Shown: piece by piece, positions 56,839-64,000 of the stretch
How the letters are laid out: each line of letters starts with the position of its first letter
Numbering within the stretch: the first letter of the stretch is position 1
The notes under the pieces: generated by a model
Told to the model about the DNA's origin: nothing
The model's input: only the letters and a program-made list of their open reading frames with translations
The model's database searches: none
Assembly: GCA_965220095.1 (NCBI GenBank)
Contig: OZ244805.1
Location: forward strand, 1,984,001 to 2,048,000
Length of the DNA stretch: 64,000 nt
Direction of reading: 5' to 3'
Source of the DNA: Bin87 sp965220095
Lineage (GTDB): Bacteria; Chloroflexota; Dehalococcoidia; Lucifugimonadales; UBA3495
Translations under genes and position numbers: made by a program

Positions 56839-57999
56839 ATGACGATTACCGTGCCCAATATCGACAATCAGTACAGCTTGCGGAGACCGGCACACTGGTT
56901 CAGACAAGGCGGTCGGGACGTATATTCCTTCACGCTGGACTTGGCAACACTGGACGGTTTTTTGCCGCATCGAGTGGAGAACGACGTGGTTCACGAAGCT
57001 AATCGCCGTCTGACACCGGGTCATGCAAAAAAAATCGAGCTGTACGTGGACGAACGCGACGATTGGCTGTCTGGGTCCATGCTCCTAGGAATAAGTCCTG
57101 ATGCCATTGATTTCCAGCCCTATCAAGATGAGAGTGGTCAGGACAGCGCGAACATCGGCGAACTACGTATCCGAGGTAACCGGGCAAGCGCCATGCGAAT
57201 ATTTGACGGGCAGCATCGGCGCCGAGCCATAAGTGATCTGCTCAAGCGATTGGCAGACGACGAAAATCGCTCAGAGAAATACCGTGCATTGCTCCAAGAG
57301 TCGATACCTATCGTCCTCTACGTAGAGGACGACATCACTGCTCTGCGGCAGATGTTTGCAGACGCATCGAAGACCAAATCTATTGAATCCAACACGGTAA
57401 CCAGATTCGACCAACACGATGCATTCAACCTGGCCGCGCTGTGGCTTGCGCAAGAAAGCCAGTTGTTCAGAGGTCGAGTCGAAATGGAACGAACCACCGT
57501 TCCGAGAACTAGTCGATGCCTCATCGCCATAAATCAATTGGCGGCTACATTGAAAACCCTGGATGTGGGTTATAACGGGCGCGTGCGGAAAGACCGCAAC
57601 GATGCCCACATGATGAATCAGGATCAACTGCATGAACGTTGCATGGTTTGGGCTGACGAATTCATGCCGGCAGCTCGCGCGGAGTACCAGGATCTATTGA
57701 CGGGGGACACCATCAATGCGGATATCCCCCGAATACGCACGAAGTCGTTCGCGTACAACGCTACGGCTATCCGGATTTTGGCTGGTTGCTATTACGAGTG
57801 GTGCCAGGACGGTTTCGATTGGAAGCCTTTGGCGAAGTACTTTCACGAGGTTTGTTTGGAACCGGGCCGTGGTGAAGGAGCTTTGCTGGTTGACGCTGGC
57901 GTAGTCGCCCCCGGTGGCACAACCCCGTTTCCGAGGATACAAGAAGTTACCAAGGCAATTGAGTACATCGTCTCAGCTGCGAAAGCTGCGAATAGATGA
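56839..57999 (+). CDS. DGQHR-domain (DndB-like) protein
   Basis: 386 residues from the ATG at 56839, with GGAGG 6 nt upstream (an ATG at 56827 lacks one). DGQHR motif at Phe122-Asp-Gly-Gln-His-Arg127 (FDGQHRRRAISDLL), followed by VLYVEDDITALRQMFADASK and KSIESNTVTRFDQHDAFN, as in DndB, the regulator-type member of phosphorothioate DNA modification clusters. No dndC, dndD, dndE or cysteine desulfurase is nearby, so it is an orphan. Its base composition is more AT-rich than flanking genes. Related DGQHR proteins also occur in other defence-type loci. Confidence 0.8.
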   Translation: MTITVPNIDNQYSLRRPAHWFRQGGRDVYSFTLDLATLDGFLPHRVENDVVHEANRRLTPGHAKKIELYVDERDDWLSGSMLLGISPDAIDFQPYQDESGQDSANIGELRIRGNRASAMRIFDGQHRRRAISDLLKRLADDENRSEKYRALLQESIPIVLYVEDDITALRQMFADASKTKSIESNTVTRFDQHDAFNLAALWLAQESQLFRGRVEMERTTVPRTSRCLIAINQLAATLKTLDVGYNGRVRKDRNDAHMMNQDQLHERCMVWADEFMPAARAEYQDLLTGDTINADIPRIRTKSFAYNATAIRILAGCYYEWCQDGFDWKPLAKYFHEVCLEPGRGEGALLVDAGVVAPGGTTPFPRIQEVTKAIEYIVSAAKAANR

Positions 58000-58028
58000 T
58001 TATCTTGAATCCAGCAGGTGTTAACGGG

Positions 58029-58053
58029 ATTGCTACGCTGCGCTCGCATTGAC
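58029..58053. repeat. Half copy of the MITE-like inner palindrome
   Basis: GATTGCTACGCTGCGCTCGC followed by ATTGA; only the right inner block remains. Confidence 0.6.
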
Positions 58054-58194
58054 GCTTTCCGCAAATATCTCCGCCCGGGTAAGTTGACCACGTTCCCGCA
58101 CGGCTCCTCTCCGCGTGTTTACAGTCGGTGCACAGTTCGCCAGGATGGGGGCGTCAGGAACGTCCGTGGGATGATTTAGGCGGGTGGCATTATT

Positions 58195-58980
58195 ATGAAC
58201 CGACTACCGCAGAGTTTCCATCCACCGGGCGTTACGTTTCTGACCGACGTGTCGGCGGCGCGCTGGGTGGAAGAGGGGCTGAGCGACAATTTCGCCCACG
58301 TCGATGCCCTGGTGCCCCGGGGTTACGCTGCCTACGCGCGGTTATTCCACCCGGCCAGCGGGGAAGACAAACGGCGGGTGGGGTGGTCTGAGGTGGCGGC
58401 GTGGGCCGGCTCCGTCGTCCATCCGCTGATGGCCTTTGAGGGTATCAGCGCTCCAAAACCTGGGTACGGGGCCGGCGCGCGTCCCTGGCTCCAGGGGCCT
58501 ATGGAAGATCAGATGGATGAGCAAGACGCCCTCGCACTGGCGGCTCTGCTGTCCGGTTTCACCAGCACGCCCCAGCATTGCTATTTCGGCATTTGGGACG
58601 GCTTCGGACAGTATTCACCGGGCGCAATGACTTTGCTAACCACCTCGGGTGGGATTCCGCAGAACCCGCCCCCGGACGTCATCGCAGCCCAGAGGTTCAA
58701 CGGCGTGGGGAGAGAATATCTCCTGTACGAAGGGCCCCTCACTGCCATCGGGTCGTTCTTCAACCACTTCTGGTCGCACCCTCCGAACATCTGGTGGCCG
58801 GAGGATCGCAGTTGGTGCGTGGCTACCGATATAGATCTGAATACGACCTATGTGGGTGGTTCCGAGGCGTGCGTACAGGCAATCATCGGCGAACCATCGT
58901 TGGAAGCCCTTGCCACGTCGCCCGACGCCCCCGTCCACAAGGCAGCCGACACGATCAACCTGGGTGCAGAGTCTGCATAA
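58195..58980 (+). CDS. Conserved hypothetical protein, 261 aa
   Basis: No assigned function. Recognisable conserved stretches are VDALVPRGYAAYARLFHPA, CYFGIWDGFGQ, YLLYEGPL and the strongly conserved WWPEDRSWCVATDIDLNTTY VGGS end, a pattern I associate with uncharacterised, mainly actinobacterial proteins of about 250 residues. No signal peptide. It is monocistronic: intrinsic terminator at 59071. It is not a known phage gene although the head module follows. Confidence 0.6.
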   Translation: MNRLPQSFHPPGVTFLTDVSAARWVEEGLSDNFAHVDALVPRGYAAYARLFHPASGEDKRRVGWSEVAAWAGSVVHPLMAFEGISAPKPGYGAGARPWLQGPMEDQMDEQDALALAALLSGFTSTPQHCYFGIWDGFGQYSPGAMTLLTTSGGIPQNPPPDVIAAQRFNGVGREYLLYEGPLTAIGSFFNHFWSHPPNIWWPEDRSWCVATDIDLNTTYVGGSEACVQAIIGEPSLEALATSPDAPVHKAADTINLGAESA

Positions 58981-59070
58981 CTGCAACGGAGGCGCTCTTT
59001 GTGCTGACACCGCACCGTTGACGCTACGGATTCCCCGTTTGTAGTCTGGAGAAAATCCAAAGTTGACATG

Positions 59071-59115
59071 GCCGGTGGGACTGACCCGACGCCGGGTCGG
59101 TTCCACCGGCTTTTT
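59071..59115 (+). terminator. Intrinsic terminator before the head module
   Basis: An 18-bp stem (59071-59088 with 59093-59110; GCCGGTGGGACTGACCCG pairs through with two G-U pairs), loop ACGC, then TTTTT. Confidence 0.92.
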
Positions 59116-59187
59116 GCTGTGGGACGCTGGCGTCGCATCGTACCGGCCTCGGGGGTTCGTATCAGGAGGATGTATGAGGAGGTTTGT

Positions 59188-59955
59188 ATGATGGACGAGC
59201 AGGGTCGGCGCAATCGCTGGCCGCCCGCGATCGGGTCGATGCAGACCCGGGCGGAGTTGCTGCAGGCGCTGGAAGCCTATCGTCGGGGAATCGCCGAGGC
59301 GCCGGTGGTGTGCAAATGGGTGGCCCAACCCACGGCGATGACACCGGGGGACGCTCCGATAGTAGGGCCGGGCGGGTTTGGAGCCGAGTTCCGCAATGGT
59401 GAACCGGAGCCATTCGATGCCGGCGGGGCGCTCACCTTTGTGGCGTCCACCGGGGAGGTTGATCGGCACGGCGATACCGTTGCGCTGGACGGTTGGAAGC
59501 TGGACGAATACCGGCAGAATCCGGTGGTGCTGTGGGCGCACGATTACCGCCAACCGGCCATTGGGCTTACCGAGGCCATCTGGAACAACGGCCGCGCGCT
59601 GCTGGCTCGTATGCACTTCGCTCCCACCGGATTCGCCAAAGAGGTGGAAGGGTTGTACCGGCAGGGCTACCAGCGCGGCGTGTCGGTGGGATTCCGTCCG
59701 GTGCGCTTCGAGGAGCGTCGGGATTTACGCAGTGGCGCATTTCTCGGCATCCAGTTCCTGGAGCACGAGTTGCTGGAGATTAGCGCCGTACCTGTACCGG
59801 CCAACAGTCAAGCGTTGCTGGCTGGCGTCCTTCGACAGGCTCAGGATGAGCGGAGTGGCCCTCACGCTGGCGCTCTCCCAGAGGGCGAGGGAACCCGGTT
59901 GGCGTCGGCGGTGGTGTCGCTGCTGCGGGGGTTGCGGACGGACTGGCATGGATGA
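59188..59955 (+). CDS. HK97-type prohead protease
   Basis: Serine protease that matures phage heads. 255 residues from ATG 59188. FVASTGEVDRHGDTVALDGW begins the fold; catalytic His118 (VLWAHDYRQPAIG) and Ser166 (RGVSVGFRPV); LEHELLEISAVPVPANSQAL closes it. Two near-identical ribosome-site/start units precede it (AGGAGGATGTATG and AGGAGGTTTGTATG), so a start at 59173 is possible in the same frame. Residues about 214-238 are encoded by intergenic-type repeats (a TTCGACA unit and a CCCTCTCC-like hairpin) that entered in frame. Confidence 0.88.
   Translation: MMDEQGRRNRWPPAIGSMQTRAELLQALEAYRRGIAEAPVVCKWVAQPTAMTPGDAPIVGPGGFGAEFRNGEPEPFDAGGALTFVASTGEVDRHGDTVALDGWKLDEYRQNPVVLWAHDYRQPAIGLTEAIWNNGRALLARMHFAPTGFAKEVEGLYRQGYQRGVSVGFRPVRFEERRDLRSGAFLGIQFLEHELLEISAVPVPANSQALLAGVLRQAQDERSGPHAGALPEGEGTRLASAVVSLLRGLRTDWHG
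59828..59896. repeat. Two intergenic repeat units inside the protease gene
   Basis: CCTTCGACAGGCTCAGGATG, then AGCGGAG (59828-59853), directly followed by CCCTCACGCTGGCGCTCTCC and CAGAGGGCGAGGG (59859-59892). Both families are otherwise intergenic in this window. Confidence 0.75.
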
Positions 59956-60048
59956 ACAGGATGAACGGGATTGGGACTGCCACAAGGCAACGCACCCTCA
60001 CCCCAACCCCAGGGCAAACGCATTCTAACTTTAGGTGGCCTGATAAAT

Positions 60049-60143
60049 CGTCATTCCCGCGAAAGCGGGAATCCATACAGATTGCTTCCAGGCAGTTGAC
60101 GTACAACCAAGCCACTTGGATTCCCGCTTTCGCGGGAATGACG
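60049..60143. mobile_element. PRRRESR-type palindromic element, intact
   Basis: Perfect inverted arms of about 27 bp: CGTCATTCCCGCGAAAGCGG on the left and CCGCTTTCGCGGGAATGACG on the right, both continued by GAATCCA/TGGATTC. Unique centre of about 40 bp. No ORF. Related to 23676-23773. Confidence 0.85.
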
Positions 60144-60177
60144 GGCACCTCAAAAACCGATTCAATTAGAATGCGGT

Positions 60178-60216
60178 TGCCCTGACCCCAACCCTCTCCC
60201 ATCAAGGGAGAGGGGG
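60178..60216. repeat. CCCTCTCC intergenic hairpin
   Basis: CCCTGACCCCAACCCTCTCC then CATCAAGGGAGAGGGGGA. It is followed at 60239-60275 by a half MITE block (GAGATTGCCACGCTGTGCTC). Confidence 0.85.
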
Positions 60217-60310
60217 ATTAGCTTGCGATGATGGCAGAGTGTCCTCGACGAGATTGCCACGCTGTGCTCGCAATGACAATTGAAACGAAACGCAAAGGAG
60301 ATTTGGAGTT

Positions 60311-61648
60311 ATGACGCTTTCTACCTGGGAGTTGGAAACCATCAAGAACGAGGTTGCGGAGGTGCGAGAGTTCTACCGGCAGCGGCTGGACGCCGACATT
60401 CCGCCCCTGCAAGAGGAGATGAGCCGCCTGAAACGCGCCGTTGGCGATGTCGTCGAACGGCAGCGGGAGTGGGATCGGCAGGCGCTGCTGGCCCGTTACG
60501 GCGGCGGAGCCGGCAGCACGGGTCGGGTCCGGGTGCCCTTCGGCAAATACCGGGGTATGGATGAGCTCGACCTGGCCTGTGTCAGCAGCGTCTTGCGGGC
60601 TCAGCAACGTGTGCCGGGCGATAGCGATGTTGGGGCGCTGGAGGACTGGCAAGCCAACCTGAAGGCGGCCATGGACAGCACCACGGCCGGTCGCGGCGAC
60701 GAGCTGGTCGCCACCGGGGAAGCCAGCGCGCTGTGGGCCGATGTGAATCTGGAAACCCACGTGGCCGCGCTGTTCCCCCGGGTGGATATGCCCACCAACC
60801 CCTTTCAGATTCCGCTGCAGCTGGGCGACGTGTCCTGGTATCCCGGCACCGAGAACACGGCCGCAACCGAAACTGCCCTGACCACCGCACGGCAAACCCT
60901 GACGGCTTACGAGCTGGTTGCCGAAGTGCCCTGGTCGTTGACCCTGGAAGAGGATGCGGTGATTGCCATGGCCGGCGAAGTGCGCAGCACACTGGTGCGC
61001 AACGCCGTGGAGGTGATCGACGACGTGCTGCTGAACGCCGACACCACCGCCACCAACAACATCAACGCCGATGGCGCCACCATCTCCGCATCGGAAGCCG
61101 GCAACGGCCACTGGCTGTTGGGTTTCGACGGGCTGCTGCATCTGCCCCTGGTGGACCACGCGACGCAGGGCAACAGCCACGGCGCCGACCCGGACGCCGC
61201 CATGTACAACGAGGTGCGCGGTATGCTGGGCAAATATGGCGTCCGTCCCTCGGAACTGGCCTACGTCACCGACGTGAGCACCTACATCAAGTCGTTGGGC
61301 ATCGACGAGTTTCGGACGCTGGACAAGCTGGGGCCGCAGGCAACCATCCTGAGCGGACAGCTGGCACAGGTTGACGGCATCCCGGTCATTGTCGCCGAGC
61401 AGATGGCCAAGTCAGACGATGACGGCAAGGTTACGTCCGGAGCAACGAACACCAAGGGTCGACTGCTGCTGGTCAACCGCTCGCACTGGCGCCTGGGTTT
61501 CCGGCGTGAGCTGATGATCGAAACGACCCGGGACATCCAGAAGCGGCAGAACATCATGGTAGTCAGTATGCGGCTGGCCTTCATGGAGCGCACCGGCAAC
61601 CGCGCCACCGCCACCCACACCGCGCTGCAATACAACATCACGGTGTAG
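60311..61648 (+). CDS. HK97-fold major capsid protein
   Basis: 445 residues. The N-terminal 60 residues are a charged coiled coil (LETIKNEVAEVREFYRQRLD, LQEEMSRLKRAVGDVVERQR), the delta/scaffold domain removed by the protease. The shell part has NLETHVAALFPRVDMPTNPF, YELVAEVPWSLTLEEDAVIA, SELAYVTDVSTYIKSLG and a late IQKRQNIMVVSMRLAFM strand typical of HK97-type phage capsids. AAAGGAG precedes the ATG. The protease lies upstream, separated by 355 bp of repeats, unusual for a tightly packed phage operon. Confidence 0.88.
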   Translation: MTLSTWELETIKNEVAEVREFYRQRLDADIPPLQEEMSRLKRAVGDVVERQREWDRQALLARYGGGAGSTGRVRVPFGKYRGMDELDLACVSSVLRAQQRVPGDSDVGALEDWQANLKAAMDSTTAGRGDELVATGEASALWADVNLETHVAALFPRVDMPTNPFQIPLQLGDVSWYPGTENTAATETALTTARQTLTAYELVAEVPWSLTLEEDAVIAMAGEVRSTLVRNAVEVIDDVLLNADTTATNNINADGATISASEAGNGHWLLGFDGLLHLPLVDHATQGNSHGADPDAAMYNEVRGMLGKYGVRPSELAYVTDVSTYIKSLGIDEFRTLDKLGPQATILSGQLAQVDGIPVIVAEQMAKSDDDGKVTSGATNTKGRLLLVNRSHWRLGFRRELMIETTRDIQKRQNIMVVSMRLAFMERTGNRATATHTALQYNITV

Positions 61649-61674
61649 GAGCGCACAGTTAATTGGACGTTTCA

Positions 61675-61711
61675 TCCTCACCCCAACCCTCTCCCATCAA
61701 GGGAGAGGGAG
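61675..61711. repeat. CCCTCTCC intergenic hairpin
   Basis: CCTCACCCCAACCCTCTCC then CATCAAGGGAGAGGGAGC, between capsid and connector genes. Confidence 0.85.
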
Positions 61712-61727
61712 CAAATTGGAGGTTTGA

Positions 61728-62573
61728 ATGGCGAATGTTTACGCCGACCTGGCGGCTTTGAAATCGCCGGCGATACTGAACGTGCCGGATGGAGGGCACG
61801 ATGCTCGGCTGCTGGCTCTGCTGGAGGGGGCGTCGCGGTGGATTGACGGGTATTGCGACCGCCGCTTCGGTACGGTGGAGGCCGAGCTGAAGTTTGATGG
61901 GCCGGGCAAGTCCGTCCTGGCGGTGCCCGACCTGATTGGCGTCAGCGAGTTGCGTGTCCGCACCGCGGCCGGCGAATGGGCGAGCTGGCCGTCGGGCCAC
62001 TGGCTGCTGTACCCGCTGAATGCGGGGCCTACCGAACGCGGCGGCCGGCCCTATACGCGGATTATGCTGACGTCCGACTCCATTCGGCGGTTTCCGCTGA
62101 GCCGGGCTGGCGTGGCCGTCGCCGGGGTTTGGGGCTATGGCGATGTCCGTGAGGACCTGGGGCTGCGGGTGGGCGGCTCCGCAATGGACGTGGACGATGT
62201 AACGGTGTCGGTAGCGTCGGCTGGCGGCATTGTCCTGTCCGCCGGTCATACCATACGCATTGACGACGAGCAGCTGTATGTGGCCGGCGTTGCCGACAAT
62301 GGCGTTGGAACGACCACCTTGACGGTGCAGCGTGGCGTCAACGGTACGTCTGCGGCTTCTCACGCTGCGGCGGCGGGAGTGTCGGTGTACCGCTATCCGG
62401 CGGCAATTGCCGAGGCTTGCCTGCTGCAGGCGGCTGCCTGGTGGAGAGACCGGGCAACAACTCCGTTTGCCCCGCCGTCTCGCGACAATGCGGACGCAGC
62501 GGCAGGCGTTGACCCGACCGCGCGGCAGCTGCTGGAACCGTTCCGGCGACGGTCGGCGTCGCTGGGGGTGTGA
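61728..62573 (+). CDS. Head-tail connector-like protein
   Basis: 281 residues, GGAGG 5 nt before the ATG. It starts YADLAALKSPAILNVP and LLALLEGASRWIDGYCDRRF, the helical start of gp6-type head-tail adaptor proteins, which follow the capsid gene in HK97-type operons. The middle (VDDVTVSVASAGGIVLSAGH, EQLYVAGVADNGVGTTTLTV, QRGVNGTSAASHAAAAGVSV) is a beta-rich insert of a sort seen in phage structural proteins. The C-terminal helix VDPTARQLLEPFRRRSA is also usual. The stop nearly touches the next start. Confidence 0.65.
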   Translation: MANVYADLAALKSPAILNVPDGGHDARLLALLEGASRWIDGYCDRRFGTVEAELKFDGPGKSVLAVPDLIGVSELRVRTAAGEWASWPSGHWLLYPLNAGPTERGGRPYTRIMLTSDSIRRFPLSRAGVAVAGVWGYGDVREDLGLRVGGSAMDVDDVTVSVASAGGIVLSAGHTIRIDDEQLYVAGVADNGVGTTTLTVQRGVNGTSAASHAAAAGVSVYRYPAAIAEACLLQAAAWWRDRATTPFAPPSRDNADAAAGVDPTARQLLEPFRRRSASLGV

Positions 62574-62575
62574 GC

Positions 62576-63001
62576 ATGGCCGGATACAACAGCGCCAGCC
62601 GCAGCTACGTTGCGGTTGCTGACGCCGACGGCGTAATGCGGGAGCTGTCGCCGTGGGTGGAGCGCATCGGACCGTTGGGCCGTGCTGTCCTCGGTTTGGA
62701 CACCACCGGCCTGAACGATGCGGCCGGCAGGACGACGGCCGGTTCGGAGGCGACGCAGGAGTTCACCATCGCCGGCCGTTGGGATGATGCCTCCGGGATT
62801 GGCCCCGACGCTGTGCTCGCCGGCATCGTGGGTCGTGCCGTCAACGTGCAGTACGGCCCCACGGGGAATGCGCCGGGTCAACGCCGCATCGCCGGCCGGT
62901 TCGTGTGTTTGTCCTATCGGGTGGTGAGTAAGGCGGGGGAGCCGGTGCGATTCGAGGCAACCTTCCGGCAGGACGGCGCCGTTGCGCTGGGGGTGTGGTA
63001 G
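62576..63001 (+). CDS. Phage tail-type structural protein, 141 aa
   Basis: Begins MAGYNSASRSYVAVADADGV; contains LDTTGLNDAAGRTTAGSEAT and FTIAGRWDDASGIGPDAVLA, a beta-rich pattern that fits tail-tube or tail-completion proteins (target: stacked rings or joining). Two bp separate it from the upstream stop; a GTG at 62570 would overlap. The next gene starts one base after its stop. Assignment rests mostly on position. Confidence 0.5.
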   Translation: MAGYNSASRSYVAVADADGVMRELSPWVERIGPLGRAVLGLDTTGLNDAAGRTTAGSEATQEFTIAGRWDDASGIGPDAVLAGIVGRAVNVQYGPTGNAPGQRRIAGRFVCLSYRVVSKAGEPVRFEATFRQDGAVALGVW

Positions 63002-64000
63002 ATGGCAACAACGACCACGGTTGCAACGGTTTCGGTGGGGGTGGCGGCGGCAACTCCAGCCCTCCGGTGGCAGGCGTTAGTTGACTGGTCCGGAACGGGA
63101 GTTTGGGGCGCAGCGGACGTGGACGTCGCCGGCGATTTGGCGGGCGTCAGTTGGCGCTGGGGACGTTGCGGACTGCCAGCGCCGGAATTTGCCCCGGCAG
63201 CGACGGTGTCCCTCACCCTGCGCAATCATCACCATCGCTACACTCCGGGCAACGCCGCCTCGCCGCTGGCGGCGCTGGCGCAGCCGGGGCGGGAGGTCTG
63301 GCTGCGGGCGGCCTGGCCTTATGACGATTTCGCAACCGATGCGGGCGGTGCGCAGACGCTGGACGACCGCGTTACCGCCGGCGGCATGGTCTCGTGGCAA
63401 GTCCTGACTACCGCCGGCGGTGGTTTTGAGGCGCAGGACGGCGCAGTCCGCGGGCTGGTTGGCGCGGGCCGGCCTTCCGATGCGGTGGCGGCGCTGGACA
63501 CCGGCGACCCACTGGCGACGCTGCTGGCCCGGTTCCGGCGCGGGAGCAACGGCCTGGGCGGTTTCGTGCTGCGCTGCGCCACCCGAAACGATTGTCTACG
63601 ATTGCGGTTTACCGATGCTGCAACGGTGCTGGAGCAGGTTTCGGGCGGCGCGGCAACCGAGTTGGCCACCGGCGACGCGCTGGCCGAATCGGCATGGTAT
63701 GAGCTTGAGGTAGTCCAGTCCGACGCCAGCGTCCGGGTATTCGCGACGAACCTGGACACCACGGGCTTGGTGCGTCAGGAGCTGGTGGTGGCAACCGGCA
63801 TCAACAACGCCCCGGATTCCGGCCGGCATGGGTTGTGGCACGGGTATCGCAACACGGTGGACCGGTGGGGAGATTTCAGCGTGGGTCGCACCTTGTTTTG
63901 CGGTCGCATTGATGCCATAGAGCCGGACTATGCAACGGCCACCTGCCGCATCACCGCCGGGGATGTTTTGCAGCGTGTGGACGGCATACCGCTGTCTCGC
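63002..64000 (+). CDS. Large phage-type structural protein, 3' end outside window
   Basis: The frame from the ATG at 63002 is open to the edge (333 residues so far), with no stop. It starts M-A-T-T-T-T-V-A-T-V-S, then RWQALVDWSGTGVWGAADVD and VSLTLRNHHHRYTPGNAASP; a later part (WYELEVVQSDASVRVFATNL, RHGLWHGYRNTVDRWGDFSV) resembles a concanavalin/LamG-type beta sandwich, and GRIDAIEPDYATATCRITAG follows. This suggests a tail, baseplate or receptor-type protein. It is translationally coupled to the upstream gene. Confidence 0.6.
   Translation, partial: MATTTTVATVSVGVAAATPALRWQALVDWSGTGVWGAADVDVAGDLAGVSWRWGRCGLPAPEFAPAATVSLTLRNHHHRYTPGNAASPLAALAQPGREVWLRAAWPYDDFATDAGGAQTLDDRVTAGGMVSWQVLTTAGGGFEAQDGAVRGLVGAGRPSDAVAALDTGDPLATLLARFRRGSNGLGGFVLRCATRNDCLRLRFTDAATVLEQVSGGAATELATGDALAESAWYELEVVQSDASVRVFATNLDTTGLVRQELVVATGINNAPDSGRHGLWHGYRNTVDRWGDFSVGRTLFCGRIDAIEPDYATATCRITAGDVLQRVDGIPLSR

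Noticed and set aside
59063..59068. TTGACA before the terminator at 59071 as a promoter
   Set aside because: No -10 at a suitable distance; the downstream sequence is the terminator stem.

Overview
This window looks like a bacterial chromosome segment: GC-rich and gene-dense, on both strands. Several features point to a Chloroflexota lineage such as SAR202 or Dehalococcoidia: several luciferase-like flavin monooxygenases, a 7Fe ferredoxin, two glutamine synthetases, and intergenic palindromes of the CHCEERSDVAI and PRRRESR translation types. No rRNA, tRNA or marker phylogeny is available here, so the lineage is an inference.

Layout. 1-2614: end of a NYN-type gene, a broken RidA fragment, and NAD+ synthetase. 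2615-6439: a 50-bp tandem repeat array, then three decayed insertion sequences (IS701, IS1182 and IS1380 types). 6735-13777: a hypothetical gene, gatB, secG, a SAM hydroxide adenosyltransferase, a promoter leading into E1 alpha/beta 2-oxoacid dehydrogenase genes, and an NHL propeller. 13970-15302: IS4-family element copy 1. 15412-18175: a restriction-modification pair and a flavin monooxygenase. 18333-21574: two paralogous proteins that read as very divergent members of the tubulin/FtsZ superfamily. 21723-32044: hydrolase, PNPOx-like protein, two previously unlisted 49-residue membrane proteins, a protein with a D5-type C-terminus, dehydrogenases, epimerase, truncated ImuB, tartrate/isopropylmalate dehydrogenase and rhodanese. 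33267-40857: a nitrogen-assimilation block (amtB, amtB, glnA, IS4 copy 2, glnA). 40970-55831: a queuosine-precursor transporter, a decayed hicBA pair, esterase, GxxExxY protein, ICL-family lyase, DCC protein, EamA transporter, Lrp regulator, ferredoxin, 2Fe-2S protein, aconitase, a GNAT-aminotransferase fusion, VOC protein and L-aspartate oxidase. 56130-58000: an island with a strong promoter, small ORFs and an orphan DndB-like gene. 58195-64000: a conserved hypothetical gene, then an HK97-type head/tail module (protease, capsid, connector, tail proteins) that runs off the right edge.

Functional links. nadB and nadE are two steps of NAD synthesis. The two ammonium transporters and the two tiny membrane proteins share one 54-bp promoter architecture: GTNAC-like boxes in 11-bp phase, ending 10 nt before a -10 hexamer. 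This suggests one activator of the OmpR/PhoB/GlnR kind and ties the tiny proteins to nitrogen status.

Genome dynamics. Two full IS4-family copies lie 24.1 kb apart in the same orientation. At least five intergenic repeat families are present. Short (11-18 bp) tandem duplications are unusually common, and some of them break genes. The strongest candidates for undescribed biology are the tubulin-like pair and the shared nitrogen-box regulon with its two tiny membrane proteins.
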